Origin: Sutcliffiella sp. FSL R7-0096
GTDB taxonomy: Bacteria; Bacillota; Bacilli; Bacillales; Bacillaceae_I
Assembly (NCBI RefSeq): GCF_038595065.1
Contig: NZ_CP152003.1
Span: 2,150,001-2,214,000 of the forward strand
Direction of reading: 5' to 3'
DNA: 64,000 nt
Positions within the stretch are counted from its first letter, which is position 1. Every line of letters starts with the position of its first letter. The translations under genes were made by a program, and so were the position numbers. Positions 20,180 to 29,869 of the stretch are shown here, piece after piece. The notes beneath the pieces were generated by a model. That model was given only the letters and a program-made list of their open reading frames with translations, did not search any database and was not told where the DNA came from.

Positions 20180-21154
20180 ATGATGAAAGTTGTGTATTTG
20201 GAACACCCGCATTCCCTGAAAATAGAAGAGTGTATGCCTGCTACAGTCGCTCTCGGTTTTTTTGATGGCATCCATCTCGGGCATCAAAAAGTGATTAGCG
20301 GTGCGTTGAACAAAGCGAAAGAATTAGGAACTGCAGGTGCAGTAATGACGTTGGATCCACATCCATCCGTCGTTTTGAGAAGAACCGTCCAGCATGTCCG
20401 CTACATCACTCCTCTTTCTGAGAAAATAAGGCTCCTTGCTTCTTTAGGGGTGGATATCTTATATGTGGTGAAATTCGACATGTCCTTTGCATCGCTAGTA
20501 CCCCAGGATTTTGTAGATCAATATATTATCGGATTGAATATCAAGCATGTGGTGGCCGGATTTGATTATTCATATGGCAGTCTTGGCAAAGGGACAATGG
20601 AGACCCTTCCGTTTCATTCAAGAGGGCAATTCAATCAGACTGTTGTTGAGAAATATACCACTAATGACTTGAAAGTAAGTTCCACTTACATAAGAGAACA
20701 GTTGAGAGAAGGGAAAGTGGACGAGTTGCCGCATACTTTGGGAAGGTATTATCATGTGCGAGGGAAAGTGGGGCATGGTGAAAAAAGAGGTCGTACGATT
20801 GGATTTCCAACAGCCAATGTCGTCCCGGACGATGACTATGTGATTCCTAAGACAGGTGTTTATACTGTTCGCATGTATGTGAATGATAACTGGGTGAATG
20901 GAGTGTGCAACATCGGCTACAAACCTACTTTCCATGAGCAAGAAAATGAGAACCTTCCATCTATCGAAGTCCACCTGTTGGATTTTGATCAACAGATCTA
21001 TGGGGAAGAGGTTATCATAGAGTGGCATAATTGTATCAGGGAAGAAAAGAAGTTTTCTGGTGTGGATGCGCTTGTTACGCAAATCAAAAAAGACAAGGAG
21101 AAAGCAGAAGAGTATTTTCAAAAAAACATACACGATACTTGCTTTTTAACCTAA
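20180..21154 (+). CDS. ribF: bifunctional riboflavin kinase / FAD synthetase
   Basis: Makes FMN from riboflavin and FAD from FMN (RibC in B. subtilis). The N-terminal nucleotidyltransferase has LGFFDGIHLGHQKVI with the HLGH motif; the C-terminal flavokinase domain has GRTIGFPTANV. Two in-frame ATG codons at 20180 and 20183 follow AGGTGA; the second matches the B. subtilis start, and the choice changes one residue. The 3' end contains the likely promoter of rpsO. Confidence 0.96.
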   Translation: MMKVVYLEHPHSLKIEECMPATVALGFFDGIHLGHQKVISGALNKAKELGTAGAVMTLDPHPSVVLRRTVQHVRYITPLSEKIRLLASLGVDILYVVKFDMSFASLVPQDFVDQYIIGLNIKHVVAGFDYSYGSLGKGTMETLPFHSRGQFNQTVVEKYTTNDLKVSSTYIREQLREGKVDELPHTLGRYYHVRGKVGHGEKRGRTIGFPTANVVPDDDYVIPKTGVYTVRMYVNDNWVNGVCNIGYKPTFHEQENENLPSIEVHLLDFDQQIYGEEVIIEWHNCIREEKKFSGVDALVTQIKKDKEKAEEYFQKNIHDTCFLT

Positions 21155-21167
21155 AAAGAGGTATGCT
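21139..21167 (+). promoter_or_regulatory. Sigma-A promoter of rpsO, inside the ribF 3' end
   Basis: TTGCTT, 17-bp spacer, TATGCT. The -35 lies within the last ribF codons and gives a leader of about 80 bases before rpsO. Confidence 0.6.
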
Positions 21168-21174
21168 ATTAAAC

Positions 21175-21526
<352 letters not shown>

Positions 21527-21534
21527 GTTTGTCA

Positions 21535-21562
21535 GAAAAAGCGGGAGAATTCCCGCTTTTTT
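21535..21562 (+). terminator. rpsO terminator
   Basis: AAAAAGCGGG, AGAATT, CCCGCTTTTTT. Confidence 0.9.
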
Positions 21563-21770
21563 ATTAGTATTTTAGAAGATATTTTCAAAAGTTGCTGTAG
21601 GGCGTTTTATTTCGGTAATTTTTTTCCTATACATGCTGGAATTCTATTGATATGTAGTAGTTATTTCGTTCATACTATACATAATACTAAATTTTTTTCA
21701 CATAGACTGTTTTCTTTAGGAAGAAGAAAGTCAATACATATTGGAAGTTAGAGAGGGGTTAGACGAACTC

Positions 21771-23888
21771 ATGGGACAAGATAAACAAGTCTTTTCTATC
21801 GATTGGGCTGGAAGAAACCTGACGGTAGAAGTAGGACAATTAGCGAAGCAAGCAAATGGAGCGGTAATGGTCCGTTATGGAGATACGGCTGTGCTAAGTA
21901 CTGCAACCGCTTCAAAGGAACCGAAGAAACTAGATTTCTTCCCACTTACAGTAAATTATGAAGAAAGATTATATGCCGTTGGTAAAATCCCTGGAGGATT
22001 CATTAAGAGAGAGGGACGTCCAAGTGAGAAGGCTGTATTGGCAAGTCGCTTGATCGATCGTCCAATCCGTCCGCTTTTTGCCGATGGGTTCCGTAATGAA
22101 GTACAAGTTATCAGCATCGTGATGAGTGTGGATCAGAACTGCTCTTCCGAAATGGCAGCGATGTTCGGTTCTTCATTAGCACTTTCGGTTTCCGATATTC
22201 CTTTCAAAGGTCCTATCGCAGGTGTCACAGTAGGAAGAATTAACGACGAGTTCGTCATTAATCCTAATGTAGAGCAACTTGAAAAAAGTGATATCAACTT
22301 GGTTGTAGCTGGAACTAAGGATGCAATCAACATGGTTGAAGCTGGTGCTGATGAAGTTCCGGAAGAAGTGATGTTAGAAGCAATCATGTTTGGTCATAAC
22401 GAAATTAAACGTTTAATTGCATTCCAAGAGGAAATTGTACAGGCTGTTGGAAAAGAGAAAACAGAGGTCACTCTTTATGAAGTGGATAAAAACCTTGAAC
22501 ATGAAATCCGTGCTCTTGCTGAAGAGAAAATGACAAAAGCTGTTCAAGTCTTTGAAAAGCACGCTCGTGAAGCTGCTATCAAAGAGGTAAAGGCAGAAGT
22601 TCTTGATCGCTATGAAGAACAAGAAGTAGAAGCGGATGTTCTGAAGCAGGTCAACGAAATCCTAAGCATGCTTGTGAAAGAAGAAGTAAGACGCCTAATC
22701 ACAGAAGATAAAGTACGCCCAGATGGACGTAAGAGCGATGAGATCCGTCCGCTTGCTTCCGAAGTCGGCCTATTACCTCGTACTCACGGTTCCGGTCTAT
22801 TTACACGTGGACAAACTCAAGCATTGAGCATTTGTACACTAGGGGCACTTGGTGACGTTCAAATTCTTGACGGATTGGGAATTGAAGAAGAGAAACGTTT
22901 TATGCATCACTATAACTTCCCATTATTCAGTGTGGGGGAAACAGGTCCGATGAGGGGCCCTGGACGTCGTGAAATCGGACATGGTGCTCTTGGAGAGCGT
23001 GCCCTTGAACCGGTTATCCCTTCCGAGAAAGACTTCCCGTACACAGTTCGTCTTGTATCAGAAGTTCTTGAATCCAATGGTTCCACTTCACAAGCAAGTA
23101 TCTGTGCAAGCACACTTGCCATGATGGATGCGGGTGTACCTATTAAAGCTCCTGTAGCGGGTATTGCAATGGGACTAATTAAAAAAGGCGAGCATTATAC
23201 AGTTCTTTCTGATATTCAAGGCATGGAAGATCATCTTGGAGATATGGACTTCAAAGTTGCTGGTACCGCTAAAGGTGTAACAGCACTTCAAATGGACATT
23301 AAGATTGAAGGTCTTTCCCGTGCCATCCTGGAAGAAGCGCTTCAACAAGCAAAAATTGGACGCATGCATATTCTTGACTCCATGCTTGCTACAATTGATG
23401 AGTCACGTAAAGAGCTTTCTCCATATGCACCGAAGATTTTGATGATGAGCATTAATCCTGATAAGATTCGTGATGTTATCGGGCCTAGCGGTAAACAAAT
23501 CAATAAGATTATTGAAGAAACTGGAGTTAAAATCGACATCGAACAAGATGGAACGGTATTTATCTCTTCCATTAATATGGAGATGAACGACAAGGCGAAG
23601 AAAATCATCGAGGATATCGTACGTGAAGTCCAAGTGGGCGAAATTTACATGGGTAAAGTAAAACGTATTGAAAAATTCGGTGCATTTGTTGAGCTATTCA
23701 GTGGAAAAGATGGACTGGTGCACATTTCCGAACTTGCAGAAGAACGTGTGAAACAAGTGGAAGATGTTGTGAAACTTGGAGAAGAAGTTCTTGTTAAAGT
23801 AATGGAGATCGATAAACAGGGAAGAGTGAATCTTTCTAGAAAAGTCCTTCTTAAAGAGAAAAAAGAAAAAAATGAGCAAATGTCCTAA
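21771..23888 (+). CDS. pnpA: polyribonucleotide nucleotidyltransferase (PNPase)
   Basis: Phosphorolytic 3'-5' exoribonuclease, the main mRNA-decay exonuclease in Bacillus, also needed for competence. Two RNase PH domains (the second with [18 protein letters not shown], the conserved Asp-rich catalytic site), a KH domain with [11 protein letters not shown] near residue 572, and an S1 domain starting near 622. In-frame codons upstream exist, but ATG 21771 gives 705 residues and the start [15 protein letters not shown], as in B. subtilis; the binding site GAGGGG is 12 bases away, a long spacing. A terminator follows. Confidence 0.97.
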   Translation: MGQDKQVFSIDWAGRNLTVEVGQLAKQANGAVMVRYGDTAVLSTATASKEPKKLDFFPLTVNYEERLYAVGKIPGGFIKREGRPSEKAVLASRLIDRPIRPLFADGFRNEVQVISIVMSVDQNCSSEMAAMFGSSLALSVSDIPFKGPIAGVTVGRINDEFVINPNVEQLEKSDINLVVAGTKDAINMVEAGADEVPEEVMLEAIMFGHNEIKRLIAFQEEIVQAVGKEKTEVTLYEVDKNLEHEIRALAEEKMTKAVQVFEKHAREAAIKEVKAEVLDRYEEQEVEADVLKQVNEILSMLVKEEVRRLITEDKVRPDGRKSDEIRPLASEVGLLPRTHGSGLFTRGQTQALSICTLGALGDVQILDGLGIEEEKRFMHHYNFPLFSVGETGPMRGPGRREIGHGALGERALEPVIPSEKDFPYTVRLVSEVLESNGSTSQASICASTLAMMDAGVPIKAPVAGIAMGLIKKGEHYTVLSDIQGMEDHLGDMDFKVAGTAKGVTALQMDIKIEGLSRAILEEALQQAKIGRMHILDSMLATIDESRKELSPYAPKILMMSINPDKIRDVIGPSGKQINKIIEETGVKIDIEQDGTVFISSINMEMNDKAKKIIEDIVREVQVGEIYMGKVKRIEKFGAFVELFSGKDGLVHISELAEERVKQVEDVVKLGEEVLVKVMEIDKQGRVNLSRKVLLKEKKEKNEQMS

Positions 23889-23893
23889 TATGG

Positions 23894-23920
23894 AAGCCTG
23901 GTTTGACCGCCGGGCTTTTT
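23894..23920 (+). terminator. pnpA terminator
   Basis: AAGCCTGG, TTTGACCG-like loop, CCGGGCTTTTT. Confidence 0.82.
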
Positions 23921-24032
23921 GCGGTACCTCCCCATAATAAATTGCATTGTGGGGCAGGTGTCTTTCTGCTTTATTCTTTGTTCTACCTTGTCCACTTCCT
24001 ACATAAATTTTAAGTAGGAAGGAGTGGGTAAA

Positions 24033-24998
24033 ATGAAGAGAAGTACATTTCAACTGTTGGCATTTGTTATTATTGCATTTTTTACATATAAAACGGTGTA
24101 TCATCCGTTTCCTGGAGATATCACGGATGCCCTGTCTAGTGACTTGTCTGAAGTGACCAAGAATCGGGATTCGCTGTTTACGGAGATAGAGCAGAAAGCA
24201 TCGGATTTTGAAATTGCACCTCAGGATGCTAAAATTGACAAAGTTTGGAAGGCGCAACCAGGGTTAAATGGCTTGGAAGTGGATGTGGAAGCCTCTTATA
24301 AGAATATGAAGAAAAATGGTGTTTTTGATGAGAAAAAGCTTGTTATGAAGCAAATTCCGCCAAACACCCATCTTCAAGATCTTCCTCCATCCCCAATTTA
24401 CCGTGGACATCCCGAAAAGCCGATGGCAGCATTTCTAATCAATGTGGCGTGGGGAAATGAACACATTCCGGGTATGCTGGAAACCTTGAAGAATCACGGC
24501 GTTCAGGCAACCTTTTTCCTAGAGGGTAGATGGGTGAAAGAAAATCCATCGATGGCCAAAATGATTATAGATGCAGGCCATGAAGTGGGGAATCACTCTT
24601 ATACCCACCCAAACATGAAAACATTGGGTAGTACTGCAGTCAGGGAACAGCTTATAAAAACCAATGAAGTCATAGAGGCAATTTCCGGGAATAAAGTTAC
24701 CTGGTTTGCCCCTCCAAGTGGCAGTTATCGTGATGAGGTCGTAAATATCGCCCATGAACTGGAGTTAGGTACCATCATGTGGAGTGTAGACACGATTGAT
24801 TGGCAAAAGCCTACACCAGATGTTCTTGTCAACAGGGTGATGAAAAAAATCCATCCGGGGGCAATGGTCCTTATGCACCCTACGCCTTCCACGGCAGACA
24901 GCTTGGAAACCCTTATTATTTCCATTAAAGATAAAGGGCTCGAACTAGGAACTGTTTCTTCCCTTTTAAGTGAAGAAAGAATCGTTCATCACAACTAG
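24033..24998 (+). CDS. ylxY: YlxY, polysaccharide-deacetylase-fold protein with altered catalytic motif
   Basis: Single N-terminal membrane anchor (residues 5-23, STFQLLAFVIIAFFTYKTV) followed by an extracellular NodB/CE4 domain from about 125 to 310. Motif 2, HSYTHP near residue 188, is intact, but the place of motif 1 (normally TFDDGP) reads NVAWGN near 137-142, so the catalytic Asp is absent. B. subtilis YlxY, known as a sporulation-linked gene next to pnpA, sits in the same place. Enzymatic activity is doubtful. ATG 24033 follows AGGAAGGA; 321 residues. Confidence 0.88.
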   Translation: MKRSTFQLLAFVIIAFFTYKTVYHPFPGDITDALSSDLSEVTKNRDSLFTEIEQKASDFEIAPQDAKIDKVWKAQPGLNGLEVDVEASYKNMKKNGVFDEKKLVMKQIPPNTHLQDLPPSPIYRGHPEKPMAAFLINVAWGNEHIPGMLETLKNHGVQATFFLEGRWVKENPSMAKMIIDAGHEVGNHSYTHPNMKTLGSTAVREQLIKTNEVIEAISGNKVTWFAPPSGSYRDEVVNIAHELELGTIMWSVDTIDWQKPTPDVLVNRVMKKIHPGAMVLMHPTPSTADSLETLIISIKDKGLELGTVSSLLSEERIVHHN

Positions 24999-25028
24999 AT
25001 TTGGCAAACTTGAATAGGAGGATTATCG

Positions 25029-26270
25029 TTGCTTACTAAACATACATGCTCAAATGGAGTAAGAATTGTATTAGAAAATATTCCACATGTCCGCTCTGTT
25101 GCAATTGGAGTGTGGATTGGAACTGGCTCAAGAAACGAAGACAACCTTAATAATGGTGTTTCCCATTTCCTTGAGCATATGTTCTTCAAAGGTACAGAAA
25201 CAAAAAATGCCCGTGAAATAGCCGAAGCCTTTGATTCCATCGGTGGACAGGTAAATGCTTTTACGTCAAAGGAATATACTTGCTACTATGCAAAAGTAAT
25301 GGATGAACATTCTTCCTATGCCCTTGGGGTACTCGCGGACATGTTTTTCCATTCGATTTTTGACGAAGAGGAATTAAAAAAGGAAAAAAATGTTGTATAC
25401 GAAGAAATCAAGATGTATGAGGATGCACCTGATGACATTGTTCATGATGTACTGGCTCGAGCTTCCTATGGTAACCATCCACTCGGATACCCGATCTTAG
25501 GTACCGAGGATACTTTATCTGCATTTGACGGGAACACCCTCCGTGAATATATGAAAGAAACCTATACTCCTGACAATGTTGTTATCTCTGTTGCTGGGAA
25601 CATAGAAGACTCTTTTGTCAAAGAGATAGAAGAACTGTTTGGAAGCTATGAAACCGGACATTCCAAAAGGGAGTATGTCAGGCCTTCGTTTGAAACAGGA
25701 CGTATCGCCAAAAAGAAAACAACCGAACAGGCTCATCTTTGCATCGGTTATGATGGACTTCCGATTGGCGATAAAGATATCTATAACCTGATTGTCCTGA
25801 ACAATGTACTTGGAGGAAGCATGAGCAGCCGTTTGTTCCAGGATGTAAGGGAAGAAAGGGGATTGGCATACTCCGTCTATTCCTATCACTCCACATTCCA
25901 AGACAATGGGATGCTTACCATCTATGGAGGTACTGGCAGCAACCAACTGGATCTACTATTTGATACGATACAACAGACACTTGAAACGTTTAAGCGTGAT
26001 GGCATCACTAAAAAAGAGCTTGTAAATAGTAAAGAGCAAATTAAGGGTAGTCTCATGCTGAGTCTGGAAAGTACCAACAGCCGCATGAGCCGAAATGGAA
26101 AAAACGAGCTTCTGCTTGGCAGACATCGTTCCCTTGATGACATCCTAGACAGAATCAACACCATTACTGAAGAGTCTGTTAATAACTTGGCAACCAAGAT
26201 TTTTACTGATGACTATTCTGTGGCATTGATCAGCCCAAGCGGTGAAATGCCGAAGTCAATAAAAGGATAA
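25029..26270 (+). CDS. mlpA: M16 family zinc peptidase
   Basis: Processing-peptidase-like M16B enzyme (YmxG/MlpA). The inverted zinc motif HFLEH lies at residues 46-50 (NNGVSHFLEHMFFKG) with the third ligand Glu expected near 126 in the YEEI region. The C-terminal half is the inactive M16 repeat. In B. subtilis this gene is linked to regulation of extracellular proteases. TTG 25029 is the start: TAGGAGG at 25015-25021 lies seven bases upstream. Length 413. A terminator follows. Confidence 0.93.
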   Translation: MLTKHTCSNGVRIVLENIPHVRSVAIGVWIGTGSRNEDNLNNGVSHFLEHMFFKGTETKNAREIAEAFDSIGGQVNAFTSKEYTCYYAKVMDEHSSYALGVLADMFFHSIFDEEELKKEKNVVYEEIKMYEDAPDDIVHDVLARASYGNHPLGYPILGTEDTLSAFDGNTLREYMKETYTPDNVVISVAGNIEDSFVKEIEELFGSYETGHSKREYVRPSFETGRIAKKKTTEQAHLCIGYDGLPIGDKDIYNLIVLNNVLGGSMSSRLFQDVREERGLAYSVYSYHSTFQDNGMLTIYGGTGSNQLDLLFDTIQQTLETFKRDGITKKELVNSKEQIKGSLMLSLESTNSRMSRNGKNELLLGRHRSLDDILDRINTITEESVNNLATKIFTDDYSVALISPSGEMPKSIKG

Positions 26271-26283
26271 AGCAATATTTATG

Positions 26284-26310
26284 CCTGCCAATTTCCCTTG
26301 GCAGGTTTTA
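26284..26310 (+). terminator. mlpA terminator
   Basis: CCTGCCAA, TTTCCC, TTGGCAGG then TTTTA. Confidence 0.8.
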
Positions 26311-26316
26311 TTTTGG

Positions 26317-26355
26317 ACACCTCCTAATATAAATAATACGGGAGGTGTTTTTTTT
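26317..26355 (+). promoter_or_regulatory. Hairpin sequestering the ymxH ribosome binding site
   Basis: ACACCTCC (26317-26324), a 16-base AT loop and GGAGGTGT (26341-26348) form a perfect 8-bp stem, followed by eight T ending at the base before ATG 26356. The right arm is the ymxH ribosome binding site. The element looks like an intrinsic terminator placed so that stem formation would both stop transcription and hide the start site. Confidence 0.65.
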
Positions 26356-26601
26356 ATGAGGCTTAGTGAAATGAGCGGCAAGGAAATAGTAGATGTAAAA
26401 CGAGCGGAGAGGTTAGGGATCCTTGGACACACAGATTTGGAGATCAATGAGAACACTGGGGAAATCCGCTCGCTCATTATCCCATCATTGAAATGGTTCG
26501 GCTTGAAAAAAGAAGGCAGTGACATCCGGGTGCCGTGGAATCATATTAAGAAAATAGGTACAGATATGATTATTATCGATATACCTGAAGAGGAAGAGTG
26601 A
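26356..26601 (+). CDS. ymxH: YlmC/YmxH family sporulation protein (PRC-barrel type)
   Basis: 81-residue small protein. It starts MRLSEMSGKEIVDVKRAERLG and contains ILGHTDLEINENTGEI, the PRC-barrel pattern of the YlmC/YmxH family. The family is conserved in spore-formers; the exact role is not known. ATG 26356 is chosen because the upstream reading frame runs through the mlpA terminator. Expression may be governed by the hairpin that buries its binding site. Confidence 0.88.
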   Translation: MRLSEMSGKEIVDVKRAERLGILGHTDLEINENTGEIRSLIIPSLKWFGLKKEGSDIRVPWNHIKKIGTDMIIIDIPEEEE

Positions 26602-26631
26602 ACGACTTGGCGCGAGCTGGGTCGTTTTTTT
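26601..26631 (+). terminator. ymxH terminator
   Basis: AACGAC and GTCGTT arms around a G-rich loop, then six T. Confidence 0.78.
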
Positions 26632-26762
26632 ATGTGGGGCAATATTCGACCGAATGCATGAATTCCCATGTCCTTCGGTCAAATAAAAGACCTTTAAAAT
26701 TCCGAACCCATGAAATTCCCCCCCCACTTCCCAAACTCTTCCCTTTCTCCCCTGATATAAGC

Positions 26763-26790
26763 ACAGATTTTCATTGGGTTACATAAGATG
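26763..26790 (+). promoter_or_regulatory. Candidate sigma-K promoter of dpaAB
   Basis: AC (26763-26764), 17 bases, CATAAGATG. Sigma-K sites are AC, 16-17 bases, CATANNNTA. dpaA and dpaB are mother-cell sigma-K genes in B. subtilis. The -10 has one mismatch. Confidence 0.45.
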
Positions 26791-26855
26791 TGGAAGTAAG
26801 AAAAACTTGAGCCAGATTTACAAACTTTCACGAAGTAGAAGAAGGTGAACAATTT

Positions 26856-27752
26856 ATGCTGACCGGTTTGCACATAGCTGTCATTGGCGGTGATGCAAGG
26901 CAGCTGGAAGTGATACGTAAGCTTATAGAGCTTGACGCAAAGCTTTCGCTTATAGGATTTGATCAATTGGACCACGGCTTTACAGGTGCTTCAAAAGAGC
27001 AGTTGAATGAAGTGGATTTCACTACAGTCAGTGCCATCATCCTTCCTGTGCCGGGAACGAACCTGGAAGGACAGGTGGATACGATTTTTTCCAATGAAAA
27101 AATTGTACTGACAGAGGAGATAGTAAAAAACACTCCTGAGCATTGTACCATTTATTCAGGTATTACCAACCCTTACTTGAATCAATTGGTAGCCAGTACA
27201 AATAGAAAACTAGTTCAATTGTTTGAACGCGATGATGTTGCCATCTATAATGCAATCCCTACTGTAGAAGGTACCATCATGATGGTCATTCAGCATACGG
27301 ATATTACCATTCATAATTCGAAGGTAGCAGTCCTTGGACTAGGGAGAGTCGGTATGAGTGTTGCCCGCACATTCTCGGCACTCGGGGCAAAGGTTCGGGT
27401 AGGAGCAAGAAAATCAGAACACATCGCACGTATTTTTGAAATGGGTGTAACGCCATTTTATCTGAACGAATTATCATCGAACGTTTCCGATGTAGATGTA
27501 TGTATTAATACCATCCCTCACCAAATCGTCACCTCGGATGTGATTTCCAAAATGCCTGCTCATACCCTGATCATTGACTTGGCATCGAAACCTGGAGGCA
27601 CCGATTTCCGCTATGCCGAGAAAAGAGGAATAAAAGCGTTATTAGCTCCAGGACTTCCTGGGATTGTCGCCCCGAAAACGGCAGGCCAGATCGTGGCAAA
27701 CGTATTGGCACAATTACTTAAAGAGGAAATGGAAGGGAGAAAGGGGAATTAA
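26856..27752 (+). CDS. dpaA: dipicolinate synthase subunit A
   Basis: With DpaB it oxidises dihydrodipicolinate to dipicolinic acid in the mother cell; DPA is then moved into the spore core (SpoVFA). N-terminal domain begins HIAVIGGDARQLEVIRKL; the NAD(P)-binding Rossmann motif VAVLGLGRVGMSVARTFSALGA (split: LGLGRVGMSVA) is near 160. Length 298, as in B. subtilis. ATG 26856 follows AGAAGGTGA. dpaB begins 2 bases after its stop. Downstream dapA makes the dihydrodipicolinate substrate. Confidence 0.96.
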   Translation: MLTGLHIAVIGGDARQLEVIRKLIELDAKLSLIGFDQLDHGFTGASKEQLNEVDFTTVSAIILPVPGTNLEGQVDTIFSNEKIVLTEEIVKNTPEHCTIYSGITNPYLNQLVASTNRKLVQLFERDDVAIYNAIPTVEGTIMMVIQHTDITIHNSKVAVLGLGRVGMSVARTFSALGAKVRVGARKSEHIARIFEMGVTPFYLNELSSNVSDVDVCINTIPHQIVTSDVISKMPAHTLIIDLASKPGGTDFRYAEKRGIKALLAPGLPGIVAPKTAGQIVANVLAQLLKEEMEGRKGN

Positions 27753-27754
27753 CC

Positions 27755-28354
27755 ATGCAATTAAAAGGAAAAAGATTAGGCTTTGGGTTAACAGGTTCTC
27801 ATTGTACCTATGATGCAGTAATCCCTGAAATACAGAAACTGCTTGATGCTGGTGCAGAAGTCAGGCCAGTCGTAACCTCTACGGTCCAAAACACGAACAC
27901 TAGATTTGGTCAAGGAGAGGATTGGATCAAGCTGATAGAAGACATGACCGGACATAAGGTAATCGATTCTATTGTAAAAGCAGAGCCGCTTGGTCCGAAA
28001 ATTCCATTGGACTGTATGATCATTGCACCTTTGACAGGTAATTCGATGAGCAAACTGGCGAATGCATTGACGGATTCCCCTGTCTTGATGGCAGCAAAGG
28101 CAACACTAAGAAATCATAATCCCGTAGTACTTGGTATCTCTACTAATGATGCCTTGGGATTAAACGGATTGAATTTAATGAGACTAATGGCTACAAAAAA
28201 TATCTACTTTATACCATACGGACAGGACGCACCTGAGAAGAAACCAAATTCAATGGTTGCCAGAATGAGTATGTTGATGCCGACTGTTCTGAATGCAATG
28301 GAGCATAAGCAAATCCAACCAGTTATCGTAGAAAGATATAAAGACGATTTATAA
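27755..28354 (+). CDS. dpaB: dipicolinate synthase subunit B (flavoprotein)
   Basis: 199-residue subunit of the HFCD/Dfp flavoprotein fold. GFGLTGSHCTYDAVIPEIQ at the N terminus, VTSTVQNTNTRFG and PLTGNSMSKLANALTDSPVLMAAKA, quoted as family patterns in part, are visible. Required with DpaA for DPA synthesis and spore heat resistance. Translationally coupled to dpaA (2-base gap). Followed by a strong terminator and a family B repeat. Confidence 0.96.
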   Translation: MQLKGKRLGFGLTGSHCTYDAVIPEIQKLLDAGAEVRPVVTSTVQNTNTRFGQGEDWIKLIEDMTGHKVIDSIVKAEPLGPKIPLDCMIIAPLTGNSMSKLANALTDSPVLMAAKATLRNHNPVVLGISTNDALGLNGLNLMRLMATKNIYFIPYGQDAPEKKPNSMVARMSMLMPTVLNAMEHKQIQPVIVERYKDDL

Positions 28355-28366
28355 AAAAATTGCCGG

Positions 28367-28402
28367 GAAGAGAAGAAAAGTAAGAATTTCTTCTCTTCTT
28401 TA
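28367..28402 (+). terminator. dpaAB terminator
   Basis: GAAGAGAAGAAA and TTTCTTCTCTTC, a perfect 12-bp stem with an 8-base loop and T-rich tail. Confidence 0.85.
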
Positions 28403-28443
28403 TTTCAGTAATATGTTAAAATAAAAAATTATGAATCAAAATA

Positions 28444-28624
28444 AGCTATTTTCGTAAACTTTGTTGCTTTTACGCACTTTTGAACCAACCGTTATATACC
28501 TTTTTGTCGTGCTCTTTCCCCGCACGACAAATATATTACGTGCATATCTAGAGTTGGTATGCAGTAAAAAGTCCAATTGCCGACTTTTTACTCGTGAATA
28601 GCAACAACCTTTGAGAAAAGAGCT
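28444..28624 (+). repeat. Family B inverted-repeat element, copy 1
   Basis: About 180 bp, from GCTATTTTCGTAAACTTTG to CAACCTTTGAGAAAAGAGC. The ends are imperfect inverted repeats of about 28 bp. Inside are GTCGTGC/GCACGAC (7-bp stem) and GTAAAAAGTC, CAATTGCC, GACTTTTTAC (perfect 10-bp stem). Further copies at 37640, 45331 and, inverted, 46823. It occupies most of the 297-bp dpaB-asd gap. Confidence 0.82.
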
Positions 28625-28651
28625 AATTAAAAATGGAGAGGTGCTTAATAG

Positions 28652-29695
28652 ATGAGTGGTTTACATGTAGCAGTAGTAGGCGCAACAGGAGCAGTAGGAC
28701 AACAGATGCTTCATACATTAGAAGAAAGAAACTTCCCGGTCAAGAAGCTTACGCTATTATCTTCGGAGCGCTCTGCAGGTAAGAAGGTACTTTTTAAAGG
28801 TGAAGAAGTTACTATTGAAGTTGCAACACCCGACAAATTTGAAGGTGTTCATATAGCATTATTCAGTGCAGGAGGAAGTGTATCCAAGGAGCTTGCACCG
28901 GAAGCCGCGAAACGTGGCGCCATTGTCGTGGATAACACAAGTTATTTCCGTATGGATCCAAATGTCCCATTGGTGGTTCCAGAAGTAAACGAAGAGGCCA
29001 TCAAATCTCATAATGGGATCATTGCCAACCCAAATTGCTCCACTATCCAAATGGTGGTTGCACTAGAGCCGATTCGTAAATCCTATGGACTGAATAAGAT
29101 AATTGTCAGCACGTATCAAGCTGTGTCAGGAGCTGGAGCTGCGGCGATTGAAGAACTTGAATCCCAATCACAAGCAATTCTGAATAACGAAACATTCACT
29201 CCTAATATTCTTCCTGTAAAAGGTGATAAGAAACACTACCAAATTGCTTTCAATGCGATTCCGCAAATTGATAAATTTGAAGACAACGGTTTTACTTTTG
29301 AAGAATTGAAAATGATCAATGAAACGAAAAAGATCATGCACGACCAAAATCTTCAGGTTGCAGCAACATGTGTACGACTACCAGTTGTAACAGGACATTC
29401 AGAGTCTGTATATATTGAAGTAGAAGACGAAAATGTGACTGTTCAAGATGTTAGAAGATTGTTGGAAAACGCGCCTGGTGTGGTACTGCAAGATAAACCG
29501 GAAGAACAAGTCTACCCGATGCCGGCTGATTGTGTCGGTTCTAACTATGTATTTGTAGGCAGAATCAGACAGGACCTGGATAACAAAAAAGGATTTCACC
29601 TCTGGGTGGTATCCGATAACCTGTTAAAGGGTGCCGCATGGAATTCCGTTCAAATTGCAGAAAGCCTAGTGAAACTTGGAGTAATCAACCAATAA
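28652..29695 (+). CDS. asd: aspartate-semialdehyde dehydrogenase
   Basis: Reduces aspartyl phosphate to aspartate semialdehyde, the branch point to lysine, diaminopimelate, dipicolinate, methionine and threonine. [11 protein letters not shown] binds [13 protein letters not shown] contains the catalytic Cys near residue 129; [10 protein letters not shown] is also conserved. 347 residues. ATG 28652 follows GGAGAGG. A terminator separates it from dapG, although all three DAP genes are adjacent. The upstream family B repeat would be within its leader or promoter region. Confidence 0.97.
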   Translation: MSGLHVAVVGATGAVGQQMLHTLEERNFPVKKLTLLSSERSAGKKVLFKGEEVTIEVATPDKFEGVHIALFSAGGSVSKELAPEAAKRGAIVVDNTSYFRMDPNVPLVVPEVNEEAIKSHNGIIANPNCSTIQMVVALEPIRKSYGLNKIIVSTYQAVSGAGAAAIEELESQSQAILNNETFTPNILPVKGDKKHYQIAFNAIPQIDKFEDNGFTFEELKMINETKKIMHDQNLQVAATCVRLPVVTGHSESVYIEVEDENVTVQDVRRLLENAPGVVLQDKPEEQVYPMPADCVGSNYVFVGRIRQDLDNKKGFHLWVVSDNLLKGAAWNSVQIAESLVKLGVINQ

Positions 29696-29708
29696 TAATC
29701 ACAAAGAA

Positions 29709-29737
29709 TAAGGTCTCTAAAAAGGACCTTTTCTTTT
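29709..29737 (+). terminator. asd terminator
   Basis: AAGGTC, TCTAAAAAG, GACCTT, then TTTTCTTTT. Confidence 0.75.
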
Positions 29738-29869
29738 CGGCTGTATTTTTTGATGCCACCATTCTTCAATCTTGAACAGTGTGTGCCATTCCTAAAGGGG
29801 CTGGTACTATTTTCTGCACAGCTTTCGTATGTATTAAAGATGTTTCTAAACCGGATGAGGTGTCGATAT

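Noticed and set aside
26718-26725. Run of eight C upstream of dpaA, possible phase-variation tract
   Set aside because: It is not in a coding region or between -35 and -10 of the candidate promoter, so slippage would have no clear effect.
29750-29869. N-terminal extension of dapG
   Set aside because: The homologous start MKIIVQKFGG at 29870 has a good binding site; the extension matches no aspartokinase.
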